From positions 124,001 to 188,000 of the forward strand of contig JBEWZL010000064.1 in assembly GCA_045837725.1 (NCBI GenBank): a stretch of DNA of 64,000 bases, given 5' to 3'. Positions 12,359-25,995 of the stretch are shown in pieces. Within the stretch, counting starts at the first letter, position 1. Each line of letters opens with the position of its first letter. The translations under genes and the position numbers were made by a program. The DNA is from Vermamoeba vermiformis (lineage: Eukaryota > Tubulinea > Echinamoebida). Below the pieces are notes generated by a model. That model searched no databases. It was not told the origin of the DNA and saw only the letters and a program-made list of their open reading frames with translations.

Positions 12359-12911
12359 ATGGCGACTCGTCTTGTTCAACCAGGCGTCCAGAGTACGTAG
12401 CTCGCAACAATTATTTAATAATTAACACCCTATTTTAATAGCTCGTAAAATATTGGAACTTTTGAAGACTCGTCCAATGACAAGAGAGGAGCTTTGGAAC
12501 GAAACAAAAGATGTAATTAAAAGCAAAACTCATTGCAAGAAAATATTGCGTGGATTGGCTGTAAATAATAGAGTTATTGTAAGTTATTATTTTTTATTGG
12601 GCTGTACGTCTGTCCAATTTTTTTGAAATATTTAATTAATTCTCGATCCGCATCCAGCCCTTCCTCCCGCTTGGCAAGGTGTACAACAAGGATAATTTTT
12701 CTTTTAAATTAAACCCACATTTATTCGAGAAGAATTTCCCACGAGAATACGCAGAACTGTAAGTGATCTTCATTCTGCATCTGGTGACCTGACCACGCTC
12801 TATTACGACAGAAAAAAGCAGAAGAAATTAGCACGTGAGGCCTGCAAGCCCAAGTCACAAAGAACCAATGATAGCGTGGTCAATGAACTGCTGAAGAGCG
12901 AGAGCAAATAA
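12359..12911 (+). CDS. Small basic protein, possibly mitochondrial ribosomal; unrecognised
   Basis: Four exons give about 120 residues starting MATRLVQPGVQTRKILELL. Seen: a helix-turn-helix-like stretch (ELLKTRPMTREELWNE, then KSKTHCKKILRGLAVNNRVI) resembling a winged-helix fold, a middle part PFLPLGKVYNKDNFSFKL, and a very basic C-terminus (KKQKKLAREACKPKSQR). Introns are at about 12395-12440, 12579-12657 and 12761-12811, all GT...AG. Size and basicity would suit a mitoribosomal or other RNA-binding accessory protein, but this is only an impression. The 3' end converges on the next gene with 111 bases between stops. Confidence 0.5.
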
Positions 12912-13022
12912 TGCAGATCAAACGCGAATAAATATTTGTTATATATTATGTACATTAGCAGCGCCACTACGACTGCATTACAACCAATACATTGCAGGCC
13001 AGAGGTCACATCGAAGAGTCAA

Positions 13023-14255
13023 TCAGTGACGAGCACCGGGGATGACTTCAGTTTCAATGAGATAGTTGTAAATCACCTCCAACACCTCGCGTGTCTCGTT
13101 GTCGTCCCCAGCCTCGCGCAGCAGTGCGACGAGTGTGACGTCCTTGTTGTGATTCTGCTTCAGCTGTTGAAACGCTTTGTACATGCCGTAGTGGTCCATG
13201 CGCGCCATCTCTACTGACTTCTTGATCTCATTCATGTCTTGAATTATCTGTCATCGCTTATTAGTCAATAATAACTCGGCACTAGGTACTCACGCTCAGC
13301 TTGCGTTGTTCGATTAGTGCGCGGATCTTGAACGGATCTGCGACCTCGCGCGAAATTTCTCGCAAGTTCTCGGCCCATTCACGGCAGAATTCATTCGTCT
13401 CTGCAGTCAGTGTTAATACAAAGTAACATATAGTGCTGCACAAGTACCTCGTGTTGACAGATGCACCTTGCTGGCCAGATCTACAGTCACGCGCTCGAGG
13501 TCCGAGTCGTATGTTTGATTGTCATCTTCAATAAATTCCAAGGAGCCAGTAAGACTCAAGCTCTCCAATAGACGCGTCACGTGCTCATTATCAGGGTGAG
13601 ATTTGAGTACAAACGACTTGCCAATCAGTGCTGCGTGGATGGCGGTGTCAAGTTCGTTGAGCAGTATTTTGAGTCCTTCACGCGGATATTCAATCTGATA
13701 GTAGTAATTTAGTAATGAACATCACCTAATACGACGTCGAAGCATGTCTCTTACACAAACAGAGTACCAGTTGTTGAGGTAGGCCTGGATCTCAGATTTA
13801 CTCGTTCGTTTAGCCACCAAATCGCGCACTTTACGCGAGAACTTCATCAAATCCATTCTGAAGCTATTGAGGGGAGGTAAGTGTCAGTGGTTGGAGTGAG
13901 TGGAGGTCAGATCGGGTCGGACTTACATGTGCAGGGCATCTGTGTCAATAGCGCTCAACAAACACAATATATAGCGCTGCACGGACTTGTCAGCAAACAC
14001 TGCTTCAACCTCTGAATAATAACAGGTCGTAGTTTTGGATATTTTGTTGTTGGCCACATAGGTCGGCACTATGCCCAGATTGCCGTTCTCATGTATGAGA
14101 TTGGTATTAATTTTGTGCGTAATAAATTTGCGCAGTGTTAATTTAGCTTCGTCTTCTGCAGATAGATTCGTCAGTTCAATTGCGAGCTGCTCTTCGTCTG
14201 TTCTCGTTGTGTCCCATACATATAAGCAGTAGAATACAGAATTAGAATTGTCCAT
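13023..14255 (-). CDS. Conserved-looking helical protein of unknown function
   Basis: Five exons can be joined into about 345 residues starting MDNSNSVFYCLYVW at 14255 and ending ETEVIPGARH. The N-terminal third is mixed alpha/beta (TLRKFITHKINTNLI). The rest is strongly helical and charged (KFSRKVRDLVAKRTSKSEIQ, VKIRALIEQRKLS-like helices, then NEIKKSVEMARMDHYGMYKA and REVLEVIYNYLIE). There is no signal peptide or membrane span. The regular exon-intron structure and absence of low complexity argue for a real gene. I could not match it to a family. It shares a 135-base divergent promoter with ASCC3; such pairing says nothing definite about function. Confidence 0.6.
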
Positions 14256-14390
14256 ATTGATCAGCGCTATTGTGCTCGTACAATGCAGCGGAAAGTTCTG
14301 AATGACGCTTGGTAAGCACGTGGTGAAATTTGTCAGTAGGTATCACACAGCTGCTCTGGTATTACTGATCGCTCCTACATAAAGAACACA

Positions 14391-17300
14391 ATGAGTGCAC
14401 GCGAGGTAAGTGCACTTTGATTCTACCGGTTGCTGCTTGTTCTAACTGGTGTCAATCTAGGCCCCGCGCCTGACAGGCATGCTGCGTGCCTTTCAAGTAG
14501 GCCAAAAATATGATTATCAAACAGAATATTTGAACAGAATAGAAATATTAAAGAAGCGAAAGAAACTGTGAGTAGTCAATTTAAAAATAATTTTAAAAAA
14601 TAAGAATAATTGCGTTAACACTCATATTGCAGAACAAAGTCATCGAAAGAGCTTCGAAGTGACGGATTTAATTGGGAGTTTTTTTCGAGTTTATTAGACG
14701 GTAAGATCCGTTCAGAGTTTTTTCGCACAATTTGTCGTTGACACACTTGTGCACAGACTACGAAACAGCCGAACTAAAGAAGATACGGACTATATTCAAC
14801 AAATACATGAATCTTATCCGCAACATCATCAACGACGATCAAACCACCACCGAAGAGCTGCACAGTTCCGCGCTCTTCTTTTACAACACTGTGCTCGATG
14901 CACATCTCAAAATCGATGAAAAGCGGTACGTGAGGGGTGCATCTATAAGCGCGCACAGTGCAGTGCTAACACCGCTCTCAGCACGACACTGCGACAGAAC
15001 TTGCCGCTCATCAACACCAAGCAGCTCGAAGAGGGCTTTGCAGTGGTCAAAGAGCTCGATGACTGGCGACGTGCGCACCTTGATCGACACTCGCGCCGCG
15101 CTGGCTACGACGTGCACGCACACGGCTATGCAGACACGGTGTTCGGCAAGGACATTGCACTCAAACTGGAGCCGAACTTCTTGTTCGACGAGACAGATCT
15201 GAGCGACGACGAGGAACTGACAGCTGAGCCTCATGCCTCGGAGACAAGCGACGCAATTAAAGTGGACTGGGTGACAGGTGACGAGGTGATCGACATTGAC
15301 TGGCTGAAGAACATGTGCGAGAACTACACCGCGGCAGTGCTGAGCTCGGGGGGCGCGGCACTGATGACACCTGTAGACCTGGCCAAGACCCTGCACGCCA
15401 ATCTGCAGAGCAAGAAGTCAGATCTCGAGCTGCAGGACTCGCTGTTTGATCTCTTGGGTCCCACCAGCATCGACTTCATTCAGCTCTTGTTGAAGAATCG
15501 CATGCGACTCATGAAGCTCAACTTTGGTGCAGCCTCTGTCCTGCCTCAATCTGCACCGGTAAGTCGTCGTGTAGCGTGTGTGTGTGTGACTCATCATATG
15601 TGCAGCAATCGCGTCCACAATTCGGACCAGGCGTGACCATTCAGACCAAGCAAGAACAAATCTATCAGAAATTACTCGAAAAAGAGCGTAAAAAACAACA
15701 GCGCAACACACAGGCCAGCGATGACGCGGACATGTACGACGATGCCAACACACTGCGCATGAAACGGTAGGTCCTGGCGATGGGTGGGTGTGACATGACT
15801 GACACCTGTCGTTCAGTGAACAACAGCTCGCCAATGCCCGCACCGCCATGCCCACAGACATCTACATTCGCGATGAATATGCCACCACCGGTCTCGGGGA
15901 CAAGATTGTGTTGCCCGAGGGCACTATTCGCAAGAAAACTAATGTACGTCGTGTTGTTGCCACTCACGCACTGCTAACTCGCGAGTAGGACATTGAAGAG
16001 GTTAAAATTCCGCCGGCCAAAACTCCGCCGTTCACTGAAACGGAAAAACTAGTGCCAATCACGGAGTTCTCAGAATTTGCTCAAATTGCCTTCAGAGTGA
16101 GTCCATAGGCCATGTATTTGAGCAGTCCATACTCACCGCTCTACCAGGGCATCAAAACACTGAATCGCATTCAATCGCGCGTGTTTGAAGCAGCATACAA
16201 GAGCAATGAAAACATGCTGATCTGCGCTCCAACAGGTGCGGGTAAGACCAATGTGGCCATGATGACCATGCTGCACGAGATTGGACTGCACTTCCGCGGA
16301 GGATACTTGCACAAGGACGAGTTCAAGCTCATATACGTGGCCCCCATGAAGGCCCTCGCTGCTGAGATGACGGAGAGCTTCGGCAAGCGCTTAGAGCCGC
16401 TCGGCATTGTGGTGCGCGAACTGACCGGTGACATGCAACTGAGCAAGAAGGAGCTGGTGGAGACACAGGTGATTGTGACCACACCCGAGAAGTGGGATGT
16501 GATCACGCGCAAGAGCACTGATGTTGCCCTCACTCAGCTCGTCAAGCTGTTGATCATCGACGAAGTGCATCTGTTGCACGAGGACAGAGGGCCTGTCATT
16601 GAGAGCATTGTCGCGCGTACACTGCGTCAAGTCGAACAGACGCAGAACATGATTCGCATAGTCGGACTCAGTGCCACCCTGCCCAACTACGCAGATGTAG
16701 CGCAGTTCTTGCGCGTCAATCTCCGCACTGGCCTGTTCTACTTTGACGAGCGCTACAGACCCGTGCCCCTCAGTCAGGAGTACATTGGTGTGCGCGGCAA
16801 TGCACTGCAGGGCAAGCAGCGCATGAATCAGGTGTGCTTCGATCGTGTCAAGCAGAGTGTGATCGCGGGCAATCAGGTCATGGTCTTCGTGCACAGTCGC
16901 AAAGACACGTACAACACTGCCAAGGCCCTGCTCGAACTCGCACGCGCCTCGGGCACGACGGATGTGTTCCGCGCCAACGACAAAGACCCCAACTACATTG
17001 CTGCCGTGAAGGAGGTATCGCGCTCACGCAACAAGGAGCTCAAAGAACTCTTCCCACTCGGCTTCTCGATGCACCACGCAGGCATGTTGCGGCCTGATCG
17101 CAGCTTGGTGGAGCGATTGTTCCGCGACGGACTCATTCAAGTGCTGGTCTGCACGGCCACACTGGCGTGGGGTGTCAACTTGCCAGCACACACAGTGGTG
17201 ATCAAGGGCACGCAGCTGTACGATCCGAGCAAGGGTAACTTTGTGGACCTGGGCATGCTGGATGTGATGCAGATCTTTGGTCGCGCTGGTCGTCCGCAGT

Positions 17301-20300
17301 ACGACACGAGTGGCGAGGGCATCATCATCACCTCGCACGACAAACTGACGCACTATCTGCGCCTGATGACGCATCAACTGCCCATTGAGAGTCAGTTCAT
17401 CAAACGACTCGCCGATCACTTGAATGCGGAGATTGTGCTCGGCACGGTCACCAACATACAAGAGGCGGTCACCTGGCTGTCGTACACCTACCTCTTCATT
17501 CGCATGGCCAAGAACCCCTGGTACTACGGCATTGCCTACAATCAGAAGCAGATGGACCCGCGTCTCGTGTCCGTGCGGCGCGACTTCATCATCGTGGCTG
17601 CCAAGCTGTTGGACAAGTGTCAAATGATTCGCTACGATGCAGTCACGGGCAGCTTCTATCCGACTGACCTGGGCCGCGTGGCGAGTCACTACTACATTCA
17701 ATACGAGACCATCAGCATGTTCAACGAGCAGGTCAAGAACACCATCAGCGACGCCGACATCTTCAGTGCCGTGGCGCATGCGAGTGAGTTCGAGAACATC
17801 ACGCAGCGCGACGAGGAGATGGAAGAGCTCGGTCGCTTGGAAGAGGACTCGTGCTTCTTGGAGGTGAAGGGTGGCGTGGAGAATCAGTACGGCAAGGTGA
17901 ACATCTTGCTGCAGTCCTACATCTCGCAGGCACGCGTCGACTCCTTCTCCCTCGTCTCGGACATGTCGTACATTGCGCAGAATGCCTCGCGGTAAGTACT
18001 CGCACCCCCTGCTTGTAGACCTGGCACTGATGGTGTCCCCATGCAGTATATTCCGCGCACTGTTCGAGATTGTGCTCAAAAAGAATTGGATCTCACTGGC
18101 CACGCGACTGCTGAGTATCTGCAAGATGGTGGACAAGCGTCTGTGGAGCTTCTATCACCCACTGCGGCAGTTCCCACACCTCGGTGCGGCACTGCTCACC
18201 AAGCTCGAGGAGCGCAAGGCCTCGCTGGATCAAGTCGAGAACATGACCCTCGATGAGATTGCCAATCTCACGCGCACCAACAAGCTGGTGGCACGCACGG
18301 TCAAACAGGCTGTGGATCAGTTCCCACGCTTAGCCATTGACGTGCAAGTGCAGCCCATCACACGCACGGTGCTCAAGATACAGCTCACGGTGCTGGCAGA
18401 CTTTGAGTGGAATGATCGCGCGCACGGAGCAGTGGAGCCCTGGTGGATCTGGGTGGAGGACGCACAGAACGAGCACATCTATCACTCGGAGTACTTCCTG
18501 CTGCACAAGTACGTCACTCGGAGTGCAGCTGTGCATAATATCATGCGATAGCGCGACTGACACAGCATTGACAGGAAACAAAAGGACGAGGCGCAGAAGC
18601 TGACCTTCATCATCCCCATCTTCGAAGACACCTCGCTGTCGCAGTACTACATTCACGCCATCTCTGATCGCTGGTTGGCAGCTGAGACTGTGGTGCCCAT
18701 GCCCCTCTCCGACATTGTCATGCCCTCCAATTACACGCCCAACACGGAGCTCTTGGACTTGCAGCCCATGCCCGTGAGTGCCCTCGCCAACAAGGGCTTT
18801 GAATCGCTCTATCCCTTCACGCACTTCAACCCCGTGCAGACGCAGGCCTTTCACGCCATGTACCACAGCGAGGTCAATGCGCTGGTCGGTGCCCCCACTG
18901 GCTCGGGCAAGACCATCATTGCCGAGCTCGCCATGCTCAAGTTGTTCCGCGACGCACCCAAGCTCAAAGTGGTCTACATTGGTCCTCTCAAAGCCCTCGT
19001 GCGTGAGCGCATGAAGGACTGGAAGAAGAAGTTTGTGGACAAATTAGGCAAGAGCTTGATTGAATTGACTGGCGACTACACGCCCGATGTGCTGTCGCTG
19101 CAGAAAGCGGACATTGTGACCACCACGCCAGAGAAGTGGGACGGCATCAGTCGTAACTGGAAGAACCGCAAGTACGTCAAAGAGGTGGGTCTGATGATCA
19201 TCGACGAGATCCACTTGCTCGGTGAGGAGCGCGGTCCTATTCTCGAAGTGATCGTGTCGCGCATGCGCTACATCAGCAGTCAGACCGACACTCCGATTCG
19301 CATCATTGGTCTCAGCACTGCACTCGCCAATGCAGAGGACCTTTCTGATTGGCTGGGCACCGATCCTAATATGGTAAGTATCGCACGTGCTGGCACACGA
19401 TCGCAGCACATTGCAAGTCGATTGCTGACACGTGTCACGCACTAGGGCCTCTACAACTTCAGACCGTCAGTGCGGCCAGTACCACTCGAAGCACACATTC
19501 AGGGCTATCAGGGCCGCCACTACTGTCCGCGCATGGTAAGTGTCACACATGTCACAGTCACGTGATGTTGACCTGTCACCCAGGCCACCATGAACAAGCC
19601 CGCCTTTGCAGCGATCAAGACGCACTCGCTCACCAAGCCAGTGCTCATCTTCGTGTCGTCGCGTCGTCAAACTCGTCTGACCGCAATGGATCTGATCAAT
19701 TACTGTGCCTCGGATGAGAACCCGCGTCAGTTCATGAAAATGAGCGAGTCAGAGCTCGAACAAGTGCTCGAACAAGTGCGCGATCCTCACTTGAAGCACA
19801 CCATCACCTTTGGCATTGGCATGCATCACGCAGGTCTCACGGACTCTGATCGCGCACTCTGCGAAGAATTGTTTGCGCGTGAAAAAATTCAAATTCTCAT
19901 CTCCACCGCGACACTGGCGTGGGGTGTCAACTTGCCAGCACACTTAGTCGTGATCAAGGGCACCGAGTTCTTTGACCCCAAGACCAAGCGCTACGTGGAC
20001 TATCCCATCACCGATGTGCTGCAAATGATGGGTCGTGCTGGTCGTCCGCAGTACGACACGAGTGCAGTGGCGGTGATCATGGTGGAAGAGAGCAAGAAGA
20101 GCTTTTACAAGAAGTTCTTGTACGAGCCCTTCCCCGTGGAGAGCAGTCTGAAGGACTACCTGCACGATCACATCAATGCCGAGATCACCTCGGGCACCAT
20201 CACGAGCAAGCAGGACGCCGTGGACTATTTGACGTGGACGTACTTCTTCCGTCGTCTGCTCAAGAACCCCTCGTTCTATCAGCTGGAAGATACGACCGTG

Positions 20301-21620
20301 GAGAGTTTGAATCAGTACCTCTCCGATCTCATTGACCGCACGCTGCGTGATCTCGAGCTCGCGCAGTGCATCAAAGTCGAGGACGATGCCATTGAGACAC
20401 TCACGCTCGGTCGCATTGCCTCGTACTATTATCTGCACTACACCACCGTGCAGCTGTTCCACAACGACATGCACGAGCAGAGTACCATTCAAGAGCTGCT
20501 CACCACGCTGTGCAACACGCGCGAATACGAGGACTTGCCCGTGCGTCACAACGAAGACAAGCTGAATGCTGAGCTCGCGGAGCACGTGCCCTGGGCTGTG
20601 GACACGCGCTTTGTGGAGAGTCCGCACGTGAAGACACATCTGCTGCTGCAGACACACTTTGCGAATGGAGCGATTGAACTGCCGATCAGCGACTACGAGA
20701 CCGATCTCAAGTCCGTGCTCGATCAAGCTGTGCGCATCTTGCAGGCCATGGTCGATGTGACTGCTGACCGCGGCTGGCTGTTCACCACGCTGCGTGTTGT
20801 GCACTTGATGCAGATGATCTTGCAGGTATGTAGCATCGCCTTTATATATATATGACGCATGAGCATTAACACGAGCTCTGACAGGGTCTGTGGTACCCCA
20901 ATCTCAACATGGATCCGCGCTACGGCGACAGCAGCACTTTGTATCAACTGCCGCACATCACGCCCGAGATCGTCGATGTCCTCTACGCAGCAGGCATTGA
21001 GAGCATCGCTGAGCTCGCTGTGTTGAGTGCGCCCAATGTGCGTCACGCTCTGCGCGGTCAATTGAACCGCCGCGAGGTGGAAGAGGTCTGTAGCTGTGCC
21101 TATCACATGCAATACGATGCTTTATTGACAGATACAACTAGGTGATTGAGGTGTTGCATCAGCTGCCAGTGATTCAAGTCAAGACGGTGCTCGGTCAAGT
21201 CACCGCCGGTCAAGAGTGCGAGATCCGACTCACTTTTCAACGACTTACCAAGGCAAGTGGCACTGCTCATTAAACAGCTGATACATGGCTAATCGTTGTT
21301 ATTACTAGGAGCCTAAAGAAGGTATCTACGCACCCAAGTTCCCTAAGCGCAAAGAAGAGAGTTGGTGGCTGATCTTAGGTGATCCGAACACTGGTGAATT
21401 GCTTGCATTGCGGCGCATGAGTCTGGGTGCGCGCATGACCACTAGTCTTACCTTCAATGCCCCGACCCTGGCCGGTGACTACACGTACTATGTGTATCTC
21501 ATGTCTGATTCGTACATGGGTCTCGATCAGCAGTACAAGATCTGCTTCACGCTCGACAAGTCCGTCGCGCACGATGACGAGACCGTGCTCGGCGATGAAG
21601 AGGAGTTTGAGGATGTGTAA
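14391..21620 (+). CDS. ASCC3: ASCC3-type Ski2-like double-cassette DNA/RNA helicase
   Basis: Large 3'-5' helicase of the ASC-1 complex, known for alkylation-damage repair and for splitting collided ribosomes. Two helicase cassettes are complete. The first has Walker [10 protein letters not shown] (about 16230), [13 protein letters not shown] (about 16555), GLSATLPNY, and [10 protein letters not shown]. The second has GAPTGSGKT (about 18890), [22 protein letters not shown] and [10 protein letters not shown]. Sec63-like domains follow each, and the C-terminal end forms a beta domain ([12 protein letters not shown]). GLSTALANA and blocks such as [17 protein letters not shown] are closer to ASCC3 than to the splicing paralogue Brr2. 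Several small N-terminal exons start at [16 protein letters not shown] (14391); a dozen or so short introns interrupt it. All catalytic motifs look intact. Confidence 0.9.
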
Positions 21621-21902
21621 CTGCGTCCAGTGTAACATAATACTGCGACCGTTGCAAATAAATACTGACGACTCATATCAAGTGTAATGATCGTGCACAA
21701 TAGGACTAGTCCCTATTCATAACGAGCAGTGTGGTGAATCATCGTCGTCAAGTGTCGCATCCGTTACTCGCGTCACATCAGAAGTGGCACTATTGTCAGT
21801 GACTACTGTGCACTGCCCTTAGAAGTATGCCTCGCTCATCACATGTGACATCAACAATAGAGCACAATATAAATATACACACTACAAGTAGCACGCTTTT
21901 AC

Positions 21903-24821
21903 TCACAGCTTCTCAAACACCACTTCGAGTCCACACGCGCACACTTTGAGCCACTTGTCCTCCTCTTGCACGTAGCGGTACTTGTCTTCTGGGAAGTGGT
22001 GCACGTGTTCTTTTTCAGCTGCGTCGTCGTTAGTCACGTGCCACGAGACACGCTACACAGCAGTTACCTTGTTTCTTCGGCGTCTTGTTCTTCAGTCCCT
22101 GCGCAGGCACGCTGTGTGTCTCGCCGTGCTGGTTGTTCAAGCGGTGTTTGATCACCAGGGCACGTGTCAGTTTGGCCCAGCGCTTCAGCACAGCTTCAAC
22201 GCGCTTCTTTTCGCGCGCTTTCTCGCGTCGTTCAGTGTCTTGTGCCCAGGCCTCGCGCAGCACTGCCTCGTGTTCAGCACACACGATGACACCTTCCAGA
22301 ATGGGCTTGGGATGGCCGCTCTTGTCCCATCCTGTTCTTGAACGTCAGTCACGTGCTGCTGACACCTGTCAAACAACGTACCAATCATTGCGGGTGCAAA
22401 GTCTATGCTCAACATCTTGCACACGCGTTTCAAGCCCGGCACTGACAAGTGACAGGTGAGTGCCAGCACTATATTTAGCATCAGTCGTTACGTACAGTTC
22501 AGATGCACCGTGTTGCGTGGCAACATCTCGGGAGTGAATAGATAGACATTGCCATATTTGTTCTTCGGCACCACTCCCTGATGCCAACGAATCAGCAACG
22601 CTTCCAAATAAGGCTATTACGTACATCAACTGCCTCCACGGGCTCGAAGGGTTCAGTTTGCCACAGTCCAAAATAGTCGCTCTCTTCGTCCTTGCCCCAA
22701 TCGCGCCACACTTTCTTTTTCATTTTTTTCACAGGTTGAGAACCAGCCTGTCACGTGTCACATGTCAATCTTTGACCACCCATCGTGTGACACTTACCTT
22801 GACTTGTTTGCCCTCTTCCAGCCACTTCTCAACGGTGTGCACTGGCTGCACTTTGTCGCGCAAGTAATATGGAGTGCTGAATGACACGTGTCAAAACAAG
22901 TGCGGCACGAGACTCGGTGGTGACGTACCCTTTGAAATGTCCAGCAGCTTCAGTGCCAGGTATCAGTGCCTCGTAGCGGCCAATGTGCGAGGCGAGACAG
23001 TAGCGCGGATGATTGCGAAATCCCGCTTGATTGCTCGGTGCTGGCTCGCTTGCCTGGCACTCTGCCAGTGCCTCAACATCCACACGCTCAGCCTCCAGCA
23101 GCTGTGCGGGAGGGGCAGGGGCAGCAGCATTGAGTCGCGCGAGGGTGTTGTTGAACCAAGTCGGATCTGCAGGCCTTAGCTTGAGTGCCACGGACCAGCG
23201 ATGTGCGTAGCGCGGTGTGACATCAGCGACGCGCTTGTGCGTGAAGGCGAGCACATAGGGCGGTGAGTGCTCGTAGTGCATCTTGTCGACGTCACCTTCA
23301 CGTGGATCAACCGCTGTGCATGAGTGAGTCAAGGCAAATAGAGGAATTAATAGGAGTGACTATTAGGGTGCGTAATAGAGCAGGATACGAATCCACTTGC
23401 GAATGACTGACGAGTAGACTTCCACCCAGCTAGTGGAGCCCTCCACGACATCTGATGAGTGTGAGCGAGTGACAGGTGTCAAACAGTGACTTACACTCCA
23501 CCTTCTTTTTCTTCTTGGGCTCAGCACTCTCATCGCTCACACTCGGCTTGTGACTTGCTGGTCTCAACACTTGAATGACACGTGTCAACAGTGACAGACC
23601 GCGACACAGCGCTGCAAACATCTGTAAAGATGAGTGAGTGACACGTGTCAATGATCAGTACGTACAATGGGCGCATTCTGTTCGTCTAACTTGCGCGTGC
23701 GACAGCTGTCAATCAGCGCTTGCAACTTGTCGTCAGTGACCTTCTTCTTGCCGCGCACTGGTTTGACACTCTGTGACACGTGTCAATGAGTCAGTTGTGA
23801 GCTGTGAAGTACAGTGCACTAGTCCTACCTCCGCTGTGAGATCAATCGCAGCCGCTGTTGAGCCCTGGTTGATGGTGAATGTGGACACGAACCAGTCCGC
23901 GAGGTGTGTCAAGCATTGCAAGAATTCTTTTTCGCTGTCGTGCTCCACACTGATGTCAGAGCTCTCAAACAGCGACAGCACCGAGGCCTGCAAGGTCTGA
24001 TCGTCAGCCAGTGTGCTGCAGTGCAGGGCATGGGCCAGCAGTGTCAACAAGTGCGAGCGATGCAGTTCCAAGGCCTGATGCTTCTCCGCACGACTGGCTC
24101 TGCGCACTTCACGCTTCTTCTTGGTGGGTGCTGCGTCCTCCTCGTCACTCGCCGCGCTGTCTTCGTGCTGCAGGGCAATGTCGCTGCAACGAGGTCAGTA
24201 CATAGCGCTGTGTGGCGGCACTACTTACATCTCGCTCTTAATCTCGCGCTTGATCTCGCTCACAGCGGGCATGGCATCGTCCCACTGCACGTCTTCCCAC
24301 TCTTGTTCGTCGTCTGACGCTGCAAAGTGCTGCAGATCGGACATGGGTTGGTCCTCACTAACAATCATTTTCTCTTGCTTGACGCGCGTCTTGTCTTTGC
24401 TCTGTCTCTTATTCACTGGTACCTCTTCGTGCGCAGTGAAGAGCACTTCATCTCCGTCGTCGGTTGCCTCTCGCGTGACTCGTCTGCGCACTTCAAAATC
24501 GTCGTCACTTGCTAGTTGTTCGTCAAATATTACATTAGTGTTGTTAATATTCTTATTCTTCGATTTGCTAACTTTTGGTTTGGCTGCCACGCGAGACTTT
24601 TTGGCCTTGGGGCGGATCTGTTGTTCTTCGTCATCCGAACCCATCACCTCTGCTATACTTCGTTTCTTAGACTTTGGAGATAACTCCATATCACTCGAAC
24701 TGTCGCTGCTATCAGCGCTGTCATTGACGCGAGCTTTTGCTTTGGTTTTGCGCTTGTTGGGCTGCTTCACAGTCAGCTGCTCCTCGGTGATAGGCTTGGT
24801 GCTGGTGCGTGTGCGACCCAT
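21903..24821 (-). CDS. XPC: XPC/Rad4 nucleotide-excision-repair damage sensor
   Basis: Nuclear protein that recognises helix-distorting DNA lesions and starts global-genome excision repair. Start at 24821 (MGRTRTSTKPITEEQ) opens an acidic, Lys-rich disordered N-terminus. Next come a transglutaminase-like region (FVSTFTINQGSTAAAID, then GSTSWVEVYSSVIRKWI) and beta-hairpin domains: FRNHPRYCLASHIGRYEAL (BHD1), DYFGLWQTEPFEPVEAVD followed by VVPKNKYGNVYLF (BHD2 to BHD3), and IDFAPAMIGWDKSGH. The tail (KVCACGLEVVFEKL) is short. At least ten short introns occur. Four exact copies of TGACACGTGTCA lie within this gene, three in introns near splice sites and one in a coding exon. It converges on ASCC3 with about 280 bases between stops. 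Confidence 0.88.
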
Positions 24822-25050
24822 GAGGCGATAATAGGTGATTTAATACCAAAGTTGATAGTTCGTGTTGTTATCGCATGCAACAACAAGAACAACAAATGCA
24901 ATAATTCGTGGCAACTGTTCGTAATCTCACCGCGAAATTCTCAGAATAATCAGATCTGCGAGCACGGACCCGCTGGCACTCGCAGCGACATGATACACTA
25001 CAACACGGATGATCTGTACATATTTATTGCAGTACCACACAGCGAGCTGT

Positions 25051-25995
25051 TTAAATGTCGTCCATGACAAAGTCGTCAGGCAGCTTGATCTTCTCGCCAG
25101 GTTTGAAGGCAGGCAGACCACGATAGGGACAGCCACCGCATCGAAAGGCATCACCCAAGGCACACTGCGAGGGGTCAGTACTGCAGCAGTGCACACGCGC
25201 GTACTTACATTGCCGCACGAGGAGTTGACAGCAGGGTTCTCAATCATCTCCAAGGTCAGTTTGCTCGTGCTCTCCGTGCTCTCCTCTGCGCGGCCACAAG
25301 TGCAGTTCTTGCAGGCCTTGCGCGTGCCCGAGGTCAGCTCGCAGTCGTCACCTGGGGGCTAACTGTTAGCATCAATACTCTAGATTGCTGTGCGCGACAG
25401 ACACGCTTACTCTTGACAGGTCGCACCAAGTCACTCTCGTCCAACAGCTTGTCCTCGTCCAGCAGTTCTCCATTGTCGTGCGCATCCACGGCCCACGCGC
25501 TCTTGGCTTTCTTCTTCAGTTGAATGCTCGATGCTGCTCCTACTTCCCAGCTCGGCTTGGCACTCGCTATTTGTACTTGATCGGATACATTGCTAATTTG
25601 TGTGTTCACAAAGCCTGACAGTGTCAGATTTGCTGAGAGTTTTTCAGATACATCTGCTGTGCGATTAACTGCAGGCTCGCGCAGAATTAATTTGCCGTTT
25701 GGTTTTAACAATCGCAGGAATTCAAATAATAAGGACAGTTTCTCGGATTGGTGATGCAACGCGGCATTAGGTATTGAAACAATGAGATCCACGGAAGAAT
25801 CTCGAAGATCAGCCAGGTTGTCTGGTCGTAAATAGGTCAATATTAATTAAAATCATATATCTGGAAAATACCTGTGTATTGCTTGACGGCAACATTTTTA
25901 GTTTGTTGCGAAATTGTTTGAACAAGATCGGCTGCTTGAGGATGATCGCTGACAACAAGCACGTAACTATCCGCAGGGACTACAATGCCTGTCAT
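25051..25995 (-). CDS. CIAPIN1: Anamorsin / Dre2, cytosolic Fe-S assembly electron carrier
   Basis: Electron-transfer protein of cytosolic iron-sulfur cluster assembly, working with a diflavin reductase. The N-terminal half is a methyltransferase-like fold without the usual cofactor motif ([16 protein letters not shown], then [16 protein letters not shown]). The C-terminal half carries both cluster motifs: [16 protein letters not shown] for the first [2Fe-2S] site and [19 protein letters not shown] for the second, ending FVMDDI. A linker contains LDESDLVRP. Four or five exons; start at 25995 ([10 protein letters not shown]). The gene is divergent from the glutathione transferase and tandem to XPC, 229 bases downstream of it. 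Confidence 0.92.

Noticed and set aside
14391-21620. Identification as the spliceosomal helicase Brr2
   Set aside because: Several blocks, including GLSTALANA and the second-cassette motifs, are closer to ASCC3, and the second cassette is catalytically complete.
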